Assembly: GCA_013365325.1 (NCBI GenBank)
Contig: JABVXV010000216.1
Span: forward strand, 46,248-110,247
Origin: Dipetalonema caudispina
Lineage: Eukaryota; Nematoda; Chromadorea; Rhabditida; Onchocercidae
Length of the DNA: 64,000 nucleotides
Direction: 5' to 3'
Made by a program: the position numbers and the translations under genes. Each line of letters starts with the position of its first letter. Position 1 is the stretch's first letter. The notes beneath the pieces were generated by a model. The model was not told the DNA's origin. It did not search any database and saw nothing but the letters and a program-made list of their open reading frames with translations. Shown here in pieces: positions 28,521-42,278 of the stretch.

Positions 28521-28794
28521 GGAGGATTTCTCTTGTACTTGATGCTGCTTTCATGATAGATTCATCATTCATTCATTCATGTATACTGATTTCTTCGCAT
28601 AAAGTTCACTGGCATCACAATTGAATTCAACCTTTTTTTCTTACTTCATTAACTAAACAATATTATATTCCTCTACTTTTTAAGATTTGATAGTATTATT
28701 CATTTACACAACTATATGGAGGGTAGTAATTATTCTATATGTGATTATATAATTAGATATGGATCCATCTGATATTAATTAATAGATGATGACT

Positions 28795-28818
28795 CATCAT
28801 CATCATCATCATCATCAT
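28795..28818. repeat. CAT trinucleotide microsatellite
   Basis: Eight consecutive CAT units upstream of eEF1A. It is a simple sequence repeat with no coding context. Confidence 0.9.
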
Positions 28819-29516
28819 AGATGTCTAGAAATGGATTCATGATACGGTATTTCACGAGGTCCGTCAAATTAAGAGGCAAAAGAGTTGGGAATTTAGGCCA
28901 CCTTGATTGGGTAACAAATCAATAATGTTGCACTGTTTCCTCTCCTCTCTTTATTATTTCTCACCCTTATCTCATCCTTATTCCTTCACTTCTATCCTAC
29001 ATCCTCATCTTCTTCAGTCTATCTCTATCTCTCTTCCCATACATATATATTCCTCAGCTCTATCTATACACATTATGTTGTCTCTGTACTGATGCTATAC
29101 AATTATACTCTTTGTAACTTCTCTCTCTCTCTATCAACTTGTCTGTATTCTCTGCGTGTACATACAGAGAAGGCAACATGTTCGTCTCTGTCTGTCATTG
29201 CATACAATATGTGTGCGTGTCGGGATGCAGTTGTTTCGTTGTGCTGTGTGTGATGGGAATATTTTAGGCCTACGAAAAAATTTGATCGGCTCAAGGGCAT
29301 GTGATACGTGTACGTACGTGATAGTAAGATAATATGATGGTGCTTTGATTAATTTTGTTAATTTGGCAACATTAAAGTACTCATGTTTCCTTGAGCATAG
29401 CTGTCTACGTTAGAAGTTACAGTTAGTGGTTGATATGAATGATTTGTGTGAGTTTCACGTTAGATCTTTACTCGATGTCTGCTAAGTTATCAGTTTCTGG
29501 GCGAACAATTTTATAG

Positions 29517-31873
<2,357 letters not shown>

Positions 31874-32515
31874 TTGTTTAGAAGAAAGAGGGGGTATTAT
31901 AAAAACGAAGTCATCCGATGTTATTACTCATACTTTGAGTTTCTACTAAAAGAAGGGGCATTTTTTATTTCGCTGGTGGTTGGATGGTGCTTTTCTCTTA
32001 AATCAGATCCAATGGCTTCATGAAATTAGTTTAATTCCGTGGATTTTTATTTAGCAAAAGTGGTCTTTGAATTTTGAAAATGTTTGTTGTTATTTGAAAT
32101 TTGCATCGTTATGTTTAATGGACAAGTGGTAAAACATTTGTATTTTCATTAAATTGCCTTGGCTCACCTTTGGAACTGTTGAAGCGTCATCGAGTATTCG
32201 TTTCTTTTGTTGATAAAATTCTGATTTTTGGGGTTTTGCAAACAGTAGTTCAAATGATTATGGTGGAAGAATGGTGTTCATGTTGAAAAAGTCAAAGTGA
32301 TATTTTGGGCGATTCTGACTTTGGTATTGTTTAAGGTCAGGTTTTAATGGACATCTGGGCGTGGAATGACGGGATCAGTTTTGAGATTTCAAGAATTCGT
32401 AGGAAGGAAGTATATATTGCTGACTAGGTTGGGAAATTTAAAGTTTCAGCTCCCGGTAGGAAGTGATATCAGTCACGGACGGTTCATGTACTGCTGAATG
32501 TAACTACACTTTCCA
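31874..32515 (+). other. eEF1A 3' flank and spacer
   Basis: Less AT-rich than the other spacers. It should contain the eEF1A 3' untranslated region. No AATAAA was noticed; an ATTAAA-like hexamer occurs near 32149. It ends at a TTCCAG acceptor at 32510-32515 that precedes the next gene on the same strand, so eEF1A and that gene could share a transcript. Confidence 0.4.
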
Positions 32516-32553
32516 GGTTCATACTGTGAAACTAGTGGTGTTTTTCGAGAGTG

Positions 32554-33738
32554 ATGTTGAAACAAAGAAAGCTGGATGAAGCGTTGAGGGCAGGTGCTGC
32601 GTCGAGACGTGTTAACGTGGATAAGGTGCGTAAGGCTCTACTGATAAGTTCCGCTCTGCAATTGACAGTTCTTGCTGCGATTGTTTTAATTTGTTCCGGA
32701 GATTTCCCAAAAACTCCATTGCATAAATTCTCGGTACTCATTGACTAACATCACAATGTGGCATTTCAGTTGATGTCTTCGACAGTACACACGCTAATCA
32801 ATTATAACATCGAGTTCACTCCAGCCAGTACTTCACAAAATCCCATACAAGATGACAATTTGAAGTAATGTTTAGCGTTTATAGTTTTGATTGCTTCAAC
32901 CATGGGAAGAAAAAGAGATTCCAGTGATGTAGTTGGATTATATGGAAAAAGATAGTACCTGGTGAATGAGTTGTAATGTACTTTTATTCTCCAAGTACCA
33001 AAAATGATGCACTAAATACGTCTGGAGAGTGTGGGGATTTTTGACTCTTGGAGTTTTCCCTTTTTTTTTTGACTTTTTGTACTCTCGCACAGTCTCTGCA
33101 AACTTAACTTCCTCCATATCTGAACCACCTTAAAACATATCGACCCACGTAAACTTGCTTATTTTGCAGGTATATTCTTCTTAAACCAGAAAATGAGCCG
33201 GCAAAAAAGCATCATGTAGTTAACAATATTCAGTCCAAAAAAAGTGCTACGGAATGTGGAGTACACAAGTTTCAACATAAACAACATAATGATAATGTGT
33301 TAGTTGCTTCTCATATTTGATAACATAATATTTGCAAATATTTGATGTAATGAGAGCCTATATGAGGTCAACAGTGGTAACTCCTTTCCTTAGCGGGATT
33401 AGCAATCTATTAATTCTGTTGACACTTCATTATTTTTCAAAATTATTGCATGCATTAGGAAACCAGAAGCATGTATAATTTAATAAGAAGGAATTACTGA
33501 ATTATATGCATTTCTGGATACCGATCTATTTGTACTCGGATCGATAATGACTGCAGAATAATGGGTTTTAAAAAAGTGGCACTCATTTAAATCAACTACC
33601 AGTTATCCGAACATATAAGTTTTCAAATGTGTTTACAGAAGACAGAGTACAGAGAATAGGAAATCCGTCAGGAAGAGGAGATCACGTATGATAAAAAAAT
33701 ACCAGCAGGAAAAGCAACAACAAATGAACAAAGGCTGA
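32554..33738 (+). CDS. Small single-span membrane protein with basic tail, about 167 aa
   Basis: I do not recognise the family. Exons 32554-32733, 32770-32864, 33170-33298 and 33639-33738 give 504 bases in consistent phase. Residues 1-28 are charged and basic (MLKQRKLDEALRAGAASRR). Residues about 29-50 form one hydrophobic segment (ALLISSALQLTVLAAIVLIC). The rest is soluble, becoming strongly basic and Gln-rich at the C-terminus (VRKRRSRMIKKYQQEKQQQ). With a basic N-terminus and no signal peptide it may be anchored with its N-terminus in the cytosol. The start ATG lies 38 bases after the TTCCAG acceptor. An in-frame TAA immediately follows the second donor (32865), so unspliced reading would end at about 92 residues. 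Confidence 0.65.
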
Positions 33739-35138
33739 CGTTTATAGCATAAGTCAAACATTCACTAGGATCGTTTTTTTTTTTTATATATGTGTGACAC
33801 TTCTGTTGAAATATCGCTAGAGATGATGACCAGTGTAGCTTTTCTAGCTACATCTGTCTGAAGTTTGTTTTATAGCTGTATGATTGTTTTAGTGTTACTC
33901 TGCGTTAATTTCACTTCGTTTTACCTGAACCCTAAGTAAAACTTCCCGTCCTGTTCAGTTTGTCCGAAATTCTTAGACAAACAAAAACAACCCAATATAA
34001 GTTTTGTTGTAATTACGAAAGTGTACGAAAGGACCGGATTAGATAGTTTGACAGTTGACTTCAGGAATTTTTTTTTGGGTCAGTTTCGTGTCATTCATTT
34101 ATGCCGCTGCAAAATATATTCTGCAGCATCAGAGAACTGAACATCATGTTGTTCCTTGCAAATCGTAACGAGATTAGATTTTGTATTTGTAGGAGTTGTT
34201 GTCTCTTGGAACTAACAAATGAGGTTACTGCGGTTAACATTTGCGTCATGTCAATGTTATCACTGTGTAATTTTAGTGCGCAATCATTGTGTATTGTTCT
34301 TCGAAGGCATCAGGAATGGCTTCATGTGGTGCTTGATCGGGCACATAAGTACCGAAAAGTATGGTGCATATGAATTGATTGTACATGGAATTTATTGGAA
34401 GTGCTATGTGGTCGTGTGCTGTTGCATATTCGCTTCGATCTGAAATAAAATGTGCATTTATTATATAAAAACTGTGGTTTATGTAGATTATTAAAATCGA
34501 TTAAATGACCTAACGCTCTATATCCCATCACTCATAACTTCATTCTCATTTAAGATGACTGAGATTGTTATTTGTCATTCGAGAATTTAGCATGTACGAG
34601 TTCATACGAGCAAAGCCTGATTTATTATCACCTTTTTGCAACAAAATTTTAGTTCATAAAATCACTTCAATTATTTTCAGTACTTGTAAAGGACAGGAAA
34701 AAAAAAGTTATTTTATTTCGAAAGAACAAACGAGAATTCCATAACAGAATGGATGTGGTTAAGTTCTGTGGTTTATAGGTAATGAAAAGTTAAGACCAAG
34801 TAAGTAAGTAAGTATATGGTAAAGGAGAGGCTCAAAATAATCATTTTACACTAAATCAATCTCTCATTACTTCTTTTTATCATGAAGTTTTTCGAAATAA
34901 ACTTCATATAATATTGCAAGATAAGCCATAATAAGGTGAAGTTATGAGAGTATTAGTAGTATGAGGTAATTCCCAGTCCATTTCTTCGATTAAATTTCAG
35001 AAATTCAGAATGTTTATTCTTCTTTTCATACTATCTCATAGCTTCTTATGATTCTCAATAACTTTCAAGATCCAAAAGTTTCTAGATCGCAATTGTATAA
35101 AAAATTGAAAATTTAAAATCTATGAAAATTATATGACT
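33739..35138. other. Spacer between convergent genes
   Basis: Both flanking genes end toward this 1.4 kb region. Its part from about 33.8 to 34.45 kb is less AT-rich and has overlapping short open frames in several phases without splice partners, so it is probably 3' untranslated sequence. An AATAAA lies near 34444. An AAGTAAGTAAGT run occurs near 34798-34812. Confidence 0.4.
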
Positions 35139-36708
35139 TCAATGAGTTGCGAAATAACGATCTATTATTTTCGTATAAACGATATATAATATCACTTCGA
35201 TGGATATTACATTTGTTAGCATTGCTAAATACATAAACTTACAACATCCTTTTCCCAATAATCCTTGTAAATTTGCAAATGTGAAACCAACAGCAACAGT
35301 TGTTGAAAATAAATAGATGAAATCTAATTGTTGATAGAAAATACCGTATGCAACACATAATAATGTTGCTGAACCTATTGGATAAAATAGGAATTTTCGG
35401 CGATTTTTACCAATTTTTGGACAAATAAACTGCAAAAGAAAAGAAAATATCTCGTTAGATAAAATTTTCAATCCATATTTCAAATGTAATTACGGATTTT
35501 GATAGAATTAGGGTTTGAAATTTTTGAGTCATACCAAATTTAATTATTTGATTTGATAATTTAAGATTCGTATTTTAAGCAAATTTGAAATTTAGAATTT
35601 CTGAAGATTGACGAAAAGTCTTTCAAATTTTATCAAAAAGATTTTGTTTAAAAATTTCACAATTTAAAAAACATCGTTGTAGATATTATTAACCTCAACA
35701 ACAAATGCTACCACAGTTGGTGAATAATACGGTGGTATTGGTAGAATAGGTTGTTGCCATTTCAAATATAATTGATGTGTACCTGCTCCTATGATAAATG
35801 ATAGTATGAGAGCACAGAATCTTCGTTCTGATAAACCAAATGTTTGCTAAAATTTAATAATTTCATAATTTAATTCTATAATTTTCTCTTTTAGTTTAAG
35901 CTTGAATTTGAACTAAATTTGATTTTAGATTTAATTTAAAATCAAAGAAAAAACAAGAAAATTAAATTTTAATTTTATATAAAGAATTTACCATTGATAT
36001 TTTCCGATGTAAAAGAAATGCTAATTTTGGCAATAAAATATGCAAAAAAATAAAAGATAGCATGCTACTTGTTGCAATCCTGGAGAATATTACATGACCC
36101 ATATAACTACTGGCAAAATTTTCACCATAACATTTTGCATTGATGATAATATAATCCCAAAAATGGCTACTAAATAATATTTTGCACTATTAAATTTAAA
36201 TCAATGAATTTCATCAAATTCCAAATTTTATACTTCTGTCGTTGTGAATTTCAGTTTTTTATTATTTTTATTATTGGCTTTTTTTTGCTTAATGAAACGA
36301 ATCATCCTGGAACTTGTACATATGCCGAGATAAATGATGAAGTATGATAATACTTTAGGCATAACATTCTGTTATCAGTTAATATCAAAAATGGTTTAAG
36401 AAGCTTTAAATTTGAAATCTTAATTTTAGAAGATAACTTGTAGAAACTTACATCGTCAAAAAGGAATAATCAAAATCATCTGGTACTGGTCCCGAATCGA
36501 AGAAATGTTTGAATTCCTGAATTGATGACTCAACAACATTTTTAGGAAGTTGAGTGATTTTTGTAATCCATGATTGGATCATTGTTTTACCCAACTGATA
36601 AGTTATTAGTCCAATATCGAGAATGATATTTTTGAAATCATTCAAATATATTTGTAAAACATTGAATATCCATTTACTTTGCAGCAATTCTTTCGCACTG
36701 CTACACAT
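35139..36708 (-). CDS. Multi-span membrane protein, copy A of a divergent paralogue pair
   Basis: Unknown function, about 292 aa. Exons on the minus strand: 36708-36452, 36169-35992, 35846-35694, 35429-35139. The N-terminal 85 residues are soluble and amphipathic (KSMIQSWITKITQLP-like region). About five hydrophobic segments follow from exon 2 onward. Exons 2 and 3 match exons 3 and 4 of the oppositely oriented gene at 37135 in length (178 and 153 bases), splice phase and sequence: ISHFW/ISQFW at the start of one, and LSERRFCALILSF against LAERRWLILVFSF, then YYSPTVVAFVVE against LYSPTLVALLFE. The ATG follows an AATTTAG acceptor by six bases. A GTAAGT at 35242-35237 sits at the position of the last intron of the paralogue, so the C-terminus may be spliced differently. 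Confidence 0.7.
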
Positions 36709-37134
36709 TTTTACCTAAATTTTGATATTGTTTTTTATCCGACAACAAAAATAATATTGTATATGATAAAATGAATTACTTCTTAGGCTAATAATGAATA
36801 TAAATAAATTACCAAGACTTATCTATGTAAAATTTATTAAATTCAAATTAACGAAACTTTATTTGCCATAATCAAGCATCTTCTTTTACTCAAAGCATTT
36901 CTTTCTACTATCAAAGACATATAATTTATATAATAATGCAAAATTTAATAAGCAAAATTTTTCAAAAAATATTTGAAAAGAAAAATTGATATGCAAAATT
37001 TTGTTAAATTGAGATTACTTAAATACTAACAAATTTGTAAATATCCTATTCATTGCAATTTCGAATTTCTAAATAGCTGTTAAGTTTTTCACTTAATACT
37101 TTGCTAATTTTTGTTGAAACAGTAGAAAAAGGAA
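36709..37134. promoter_or_regulatory. Shared bidirectional upstream region of the paralogue pair
   Basis: Only 426 bases separate the two start codons. Splice acceptors lie six bases before the minus-strand ATG and 12 bases before the plus-strand ATG (AACAG at 37118-37122). Promoters for both genes must lie here. No further motif was recognised in this AT-rich sequence. Confidence 0.5.
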
Positions 37135-39998
37135 ATGTCTGAGGAAAACAGGAAAAAGAAACATCAAAAATATAATTCTTCCCGAGAAATCACTGCTACA
37201 TCACAAGGAAATTTGGATATTTCCCAATCATTGTTAGCATCAATGGATTCTGGAATTGAAACAACTGATCAAATAATGAATCAGGATTTACATGATATTA
37301 TTCGAATGAGTCAGGAAAGCTTGATCGATTCATTTAAGTCAATGGAAACTGTTATTCGATAGTTCGTTTTTGATTACCTTTTAGAAATTCCGTATTTAAT
37401 ATGCTTTACTAATCAATCAATCATTGATTTCGAATGCTCATTGATTCACTTATATTCTGATTACTGCAACCACTTTCTCCTACAATATCTTAAGGCTGCA
37501 TAAATTTAAATATAGAAGTATTTGAAATGATCAATTAAAAATTCTGCAAGGTATTGGCGAAATTTTTAATGCTATCATAGCAGTATGTAAGAAAGTTCAC
37601 GTCACCTTATATGAGTTAGAAACGTATAGCAAAAGTTTCATTGATATGAGAAAAAATAAGAAAGAGCTAAAATATATGAAATTAAGTTAAGAAAGTTCGA
37701 CTTCAAATTTTTGGATTTTTTATTTTAATTTAATTTTCAATGATATTTTTTTTTTTTTTTTTGTTTTTTTCAGTCAATATAGTAGTGAAATTGTCGAAGG
37801 AACTTATATGCTTATGGATGAAATTGCAATTTTTTTCATTAATCTACGTATTAGCTTATGGCCAATGCTTAAAAATTGTCCAGCAACATTGTATCAAAGT
37901 CAAATTGAAAAATTACAAAAATGTCTTCAATTTACGCCTGTTTCAAATTCTTTCAATTTTACCTCTTGCATGATGTTAGTTTTAATTTAATTTCAAAAAT
38001 TTAACAAATATCTGATTAATCTTTCCTTTACTGATTGCACTTCTCCCATAAGTTTTCACATCATCTAACAGGAATGTTTAATTCAGAAAATTAGTTATGC
38101 TATGGATAATATATACTTTAAATGGTTCCAAAAGAATCTAAGATGATAGCATTTTTGTGATATTATAAGCAATGTGAGGATGCTGTAAATCGATGATTGA
38201 CTTGTGAAACAATTAAGAAAAAAACAAAAAAAAAAAAAAAAACTAAAAACCAAATATGCAATTTAAGAGATGAATAGATGAGGTTGAAAAGCTTATGAAA
38301 ATATCAAAATGTTTGATTTAAAAATTGAAATTTGAAATGATGAAATTGAATTCTTATCAGAAGTCAATTTTGGGCAATTGTAATTATGGCAGCAAAATAT
38401 TACGGTGAAATTTTTGCAAGTATGCGGATTGGCTATTTTTTGCTATCGTTAATTTTAAGGAAAGAAATTCTATCCTTATTTTTCATTTATGTTGTAATGC
38501 CACTATTTGCATATTTATTGAATCAAAAAACACCAATGGTAAGACTGAATTCTTCTAAACATTATTCACTACTCATCTAATTAATTAATACAACTAATCA
38601 ATTATTCAATTATTCGATTATGAAGCTAGCAACATTTGTCAGTCCACTTATTTCTTATTTATTTCTTTATTGCATTATCATATTGTAGCACTCAAAGAAT
38701 ATTACTTACTTATCAAAATGATAGAACGACTTTCTGAAGTGAATTTTGGTAATTTTATAATGATTTTTGGAAATTTTACAAAAATTTGCAAAAGAATTTC
38801 TTTATTCGAAAATGTTATTGTTATTATTAATTTAGAGTAAAATAAGCTTAGCAGAACGTCGTTGGCTTATTTTGGTATTTTCATTTTGGATTGGTGCATC
38901 AACGCATTACATTTTGATTAATTGGGATCTTGGCGTATTTCCACCGCCACCATTGTATTCACCAACACTTGTAGCATTACTTTTTGAGGTAAGATAATAT
39001 TTAAAGAAAAGTTAAGAATTTAAATGCAAACTGTAACAAATGTAATAACTGATCCTTAGGTCAATATTTTGATACTTCGATAAAGCAAATTTACATAAAA
39101 ATTAGCAATGAAACATTTTCAATTTCTTGACCCATCGATAGCTTAAATGAAACATTTTCAGTTCCTAGGCCCAATGGTAGCTTATGATCGACCGTTACTT
39201 CTTTTCAATACTATTGGTATTGCATCATGCGTGTGTTTCACGTATGCCTATGTTTATGCCTGCTTCACATTCACGTATTTTTATACCTCTTTGATAGCAA
39301 TTGCTTCGTCATTTTATAGCATGCAACAACATCTTGCTGATCCAAAATTAGGTTTCATTATTTTCTTTTTCCTTTTTTAATTTACAATTTTATACTTACG
39401 AATTTTTAATGAATTACATTTGGAAATCGAAATCATTTCTACTACTATTAATTTACCCCGATCATCAATCATCAAATTAGATTTGTTTGGAACAATGCTG
39501 CTGCATCTTAAAAGATACCATTAAGCATAAAAATAGTACTTTTCTCTTTTAAAGATCGCAAATATTATATCATCTGTTCATCCCAAGAAATATCCAGGGT
39601 TACCGATCATTCAGTAAAATATATTTCCTGTTTTGTTACAATGGCAAAACATTGTTAGCTTCCAGAAGTCTTACAGTACTTGACCCCTTAAATATTTATT
39701 CTAATCTAACTATTTATTAGGTACCAAATGGTTACACTTCAGATATTCAAATGATATTGAATGAAATTTTGCAAAAAAATAAAATTATCATTAAATTTTA
39801 TAAACAAATAGGGTATTCTTTTTTTTATGTCGTGGTGATATGAGTGAAGGTCATGTTCTACTTCCAATTCATTCAATGTATAATCAGTTAGCAATAACAT
39901 TTATATTTGGTCACTATCTCTGGGATCGTAATCCAAATGCAATAAAACCGGATACATTGGAAGAACGATATACATTACTACTACGCCGGCTACATTAA
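37135..39998 (+). CDS. Multi-span membrane protein, copy B of a divergent paralogue pair (frame break)
   Basis: Unknown function, about 378 aa if the frame break is ignored. Exons: 37135-37361, 37774-37974, 38361-38538, 38836-38988, 39162-39351, 39812-39998. The first exon is a hydrophilic Ser/Gln/Met-rich N-terminus (ITATSQGNLDISQSLLASMD) absent from copy A. From exon 3 on, hydrophobic helices align with copy A. The Pro-rich loop GVFPPPPLYSPT precedes one of them. The C-terminus is hydrophilic (DTLEERYTLLLRRLH). The last exon enters out of frame. The coding-looking frame after 39827 requires one additional base, and a run of eight Ts at 39819-39826 is the obvious place for an assembly indel; otherwise the protein ends early after LGYSFFYVVVI. 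Function cannot be inferred from sequence alone. Confidence 0.68.
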
Positions 39999-40147
39999 TT
40001 AATTTAAAAAAACCGATGGAAGACATTGTTTGGTGATAACCGTATTAATGTTAAGAAATCATTGATCAATTTTTGTTCCATCCATTACGAAACTTTGGGA
40101 ACATTTTAACAAGTCATATATCTATTACGGGAAAAAAAAAGAAACTG

Positions 40148-40153
40148 AATAAA
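40148..40153 (+). terminator. Likely polyadenylation signal of membrane protein copy B
   Basis: AATAAA 150 bases downstream of the TAA stop at 39996-39998. Confidence 0.45.
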
Positions 40154-40755
40154 AACTCAAAATTGAAAATTTCTAATAAAAATTTCTATTCCGTACTTTT
40201 AAGTATATAGGGAAGTGTATTTTAAGCATATTCAACTATTACTATGATTACGTTATTGTATGTATCATCAGGTATTGCTTACCGCTTGCAGTTATCACAG
40301 AATCAATGCTTTTTTTCTCATCCGGTTGGCTTGATCAAATTTCGAAATGGACAGTTTTCACTTGACCCAAATGAATGCAACTTTCAGAGCCACATATATA
40401 CATACACATAGTACGTTAAAGATGGAAAATGAAATAAATGCAACCTACAATGTGTTGAATCTTTATAATAGAATTGTTTTAAATTATCATTAAGTATAGA
40501 AGAGACGAAGATTATGATTGTACAATCATGATTTTGACAATCATCATTATGAGAAAAATAATGGGAATATTGATAGGTAGGAAAACAAAAATGGCGAAAA
40601 TATTCCTTCGTTAATGGTTTTTTCTTTATTCCATATTATTTTTGAGCTCCACAACAAAAATTAGATGTAAATTTCTTTCCATAACTTTTTTCTCGATTAC
40701 TTCAACTATGGAGATTTGAATGAAAGAGTTGGGATAATTACAACAATGAAAAAGT

Positions 40756-41097
40756 TGAATTCAGCCTATATCAATTGATCAATGGATGTAATCTTTCATA
40801 AATTTAAACCATTTCAATGGTAGTGAAAGATAATGAACTTAAAGGAATCGTTTTTCCTGAAATCAAAGTGATACCANNNNNNNNNNNNNNNNNNNNNNNN
40901 NNNNNNNNNNNNNNNNNNNNNNNNNNNNNNNNNNNNNNNNNNNNNNNNNNNNNNNNNNNNNNNNNNNNNNNNNNNNTGAATTCAGCCTATATCAATTGAT
41001 CAATGGATGTAATCTTTCATAAATTTAAACCATTTCAATGGTAGTGAAAGATAATGAACTTAAAGGAATCGTTTTTCCTGAAATCAAAGTGATACCA
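40756..41097. repeat. 121-base duplication flanking the second assembly gap
   Basis: Bases 40756-40876 recur exactly at 40977-41097 around 100 Ns. The length is identical to that at the eEF1A gap, which points to unmerged overlapping contig ends. Confidence 0.92.
40877..40976. other. Assembly gap of 100 Ns
   Basis: Placeholder gap in non-coding sequence, flanked by identical 121-base ends. Confidence 0.99.
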
Positions 41098-41659
41098 ACT
41101 CATTTTACGTGCGACTCAATTTTCGTTTCTTTTTTAAATATAATTACGAAACGAATTACAATCTGAAACATAACGATAAGGATTAGTTGGCTAATTATAA
41201 ATGACCGATAGTTTACGTCTGTTGATCCTTTTTAATATAATTAAGCAAATCAACATTGATGAGTCATTCCAATTAAGTCAGATTTATTATCCAGTCAAAA
41301 ATTAGGTATTCTGAAAAGCTAACAGTAATAAACGAAAAATACGTAGAGTGTAAAAGAAAGGAGGAATATAAAGCAATCTTTTATTCCATTACTTTCTGAA
41401 TCTTCCTTCAAAATGCGATAGATATTCAACTATATGATCAGTAATATCATATCCTATAATGAATGAATTCACTGAGCAATGATCATCAAATGATCAATTG
41501 ATCCTTACAATACCTTCTCTTATTCTTTTAACTATCACTAGTAAACTATCTAATTAAAATCTAAACTTACAATGCAAACCATCCTGCATTTGCACTACAA
41601 CGATTAGTTTAGTTGCAAATTAGCAAGTGTCAAGTTTTAATGTGGCCCCATGCAGTAAA

Positions 41660-42245
41660 ATGAAAATAAATTTGAGCATTCTTTGCAACATTGTTTTAAC
41701 AACACGTACGTTACGTGCTGCGAAAATTATGGAAACGATTAAAAGGGAACTTAACCTTGGTACAATTAAAGAATTACGATTAAGATTTAGTGGTGGTTGT
41801 ATTAATAGAGCTAAAGCATATAGCACTGATAAATATGGTGATATTTTCGTGAAATTTAATGATAACAAAAAGGTTAGCATTTTGTATTACACTTTTCTTG
41901 TTTCCTTATTCATTTATTTCCATAATTATCATTAAGATTAATTATCTTTAAGATTATATTATATCGGTTGTTATTCACATGAAAATGCTAATATTTTTAG
42001 AGCATAAAGAATTAATAAAATATAAGTTTTTTCTTTTTTTGAAAATCTAAAATTTGAATTGTCATACAGCATCATGGATGATGTTTTTAGTGATTAAGTA
42101 GGGTGGTTCATTTAATTACATCTTAATTGCACTTTTACAAATATTTCTTATCGTTACTATATAAGTAACGGCATTTATTTGTGTGAAACAAAGAAAAGTC
42201 AGAAAGTGCAAAATTTCATATTTTGAAAATTTATGTTGTGAAAGA

Positions 42246-42278
<33 letters not shown>

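Larger units (their letters stand above)
39999..41650. other. Spacer between copy B and the fructosamine kinase, with assembly gap
   Basis: AT-rich with no exon recognised. AATAAA at 40148-40153 is a likely 3' end signal for copy B, 150 bases after its stop. The second 100-N gap and its 121-base flanking duplication lie within. The frames here do not extend across splice sites. Confidence 0.45.

Noticed and set aside
28238..28624. Cys/Val- and His-rich open frames on both strands
   Set aside because: They are translations of the TG microsatellite in different frames, with no splice or domain support.
34101..34443. Overlapping Cys-rich open frames downstream of the small membrane gene
   Set aside because: They are two overlapping frames on one strand plus one on the other, with no domain or splice partner; more likely 3' untranslated sequence.
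36190..36370. Minus-strand open stretch inside copy A's first intron (starts near MPKVLSYFIIYLGICTS)
   Set aside because: It can only be joined out of phase. The direct junction of 36452 to 36169 reproduces the conserved paralogue boundary, so this stretch is treated as intron.
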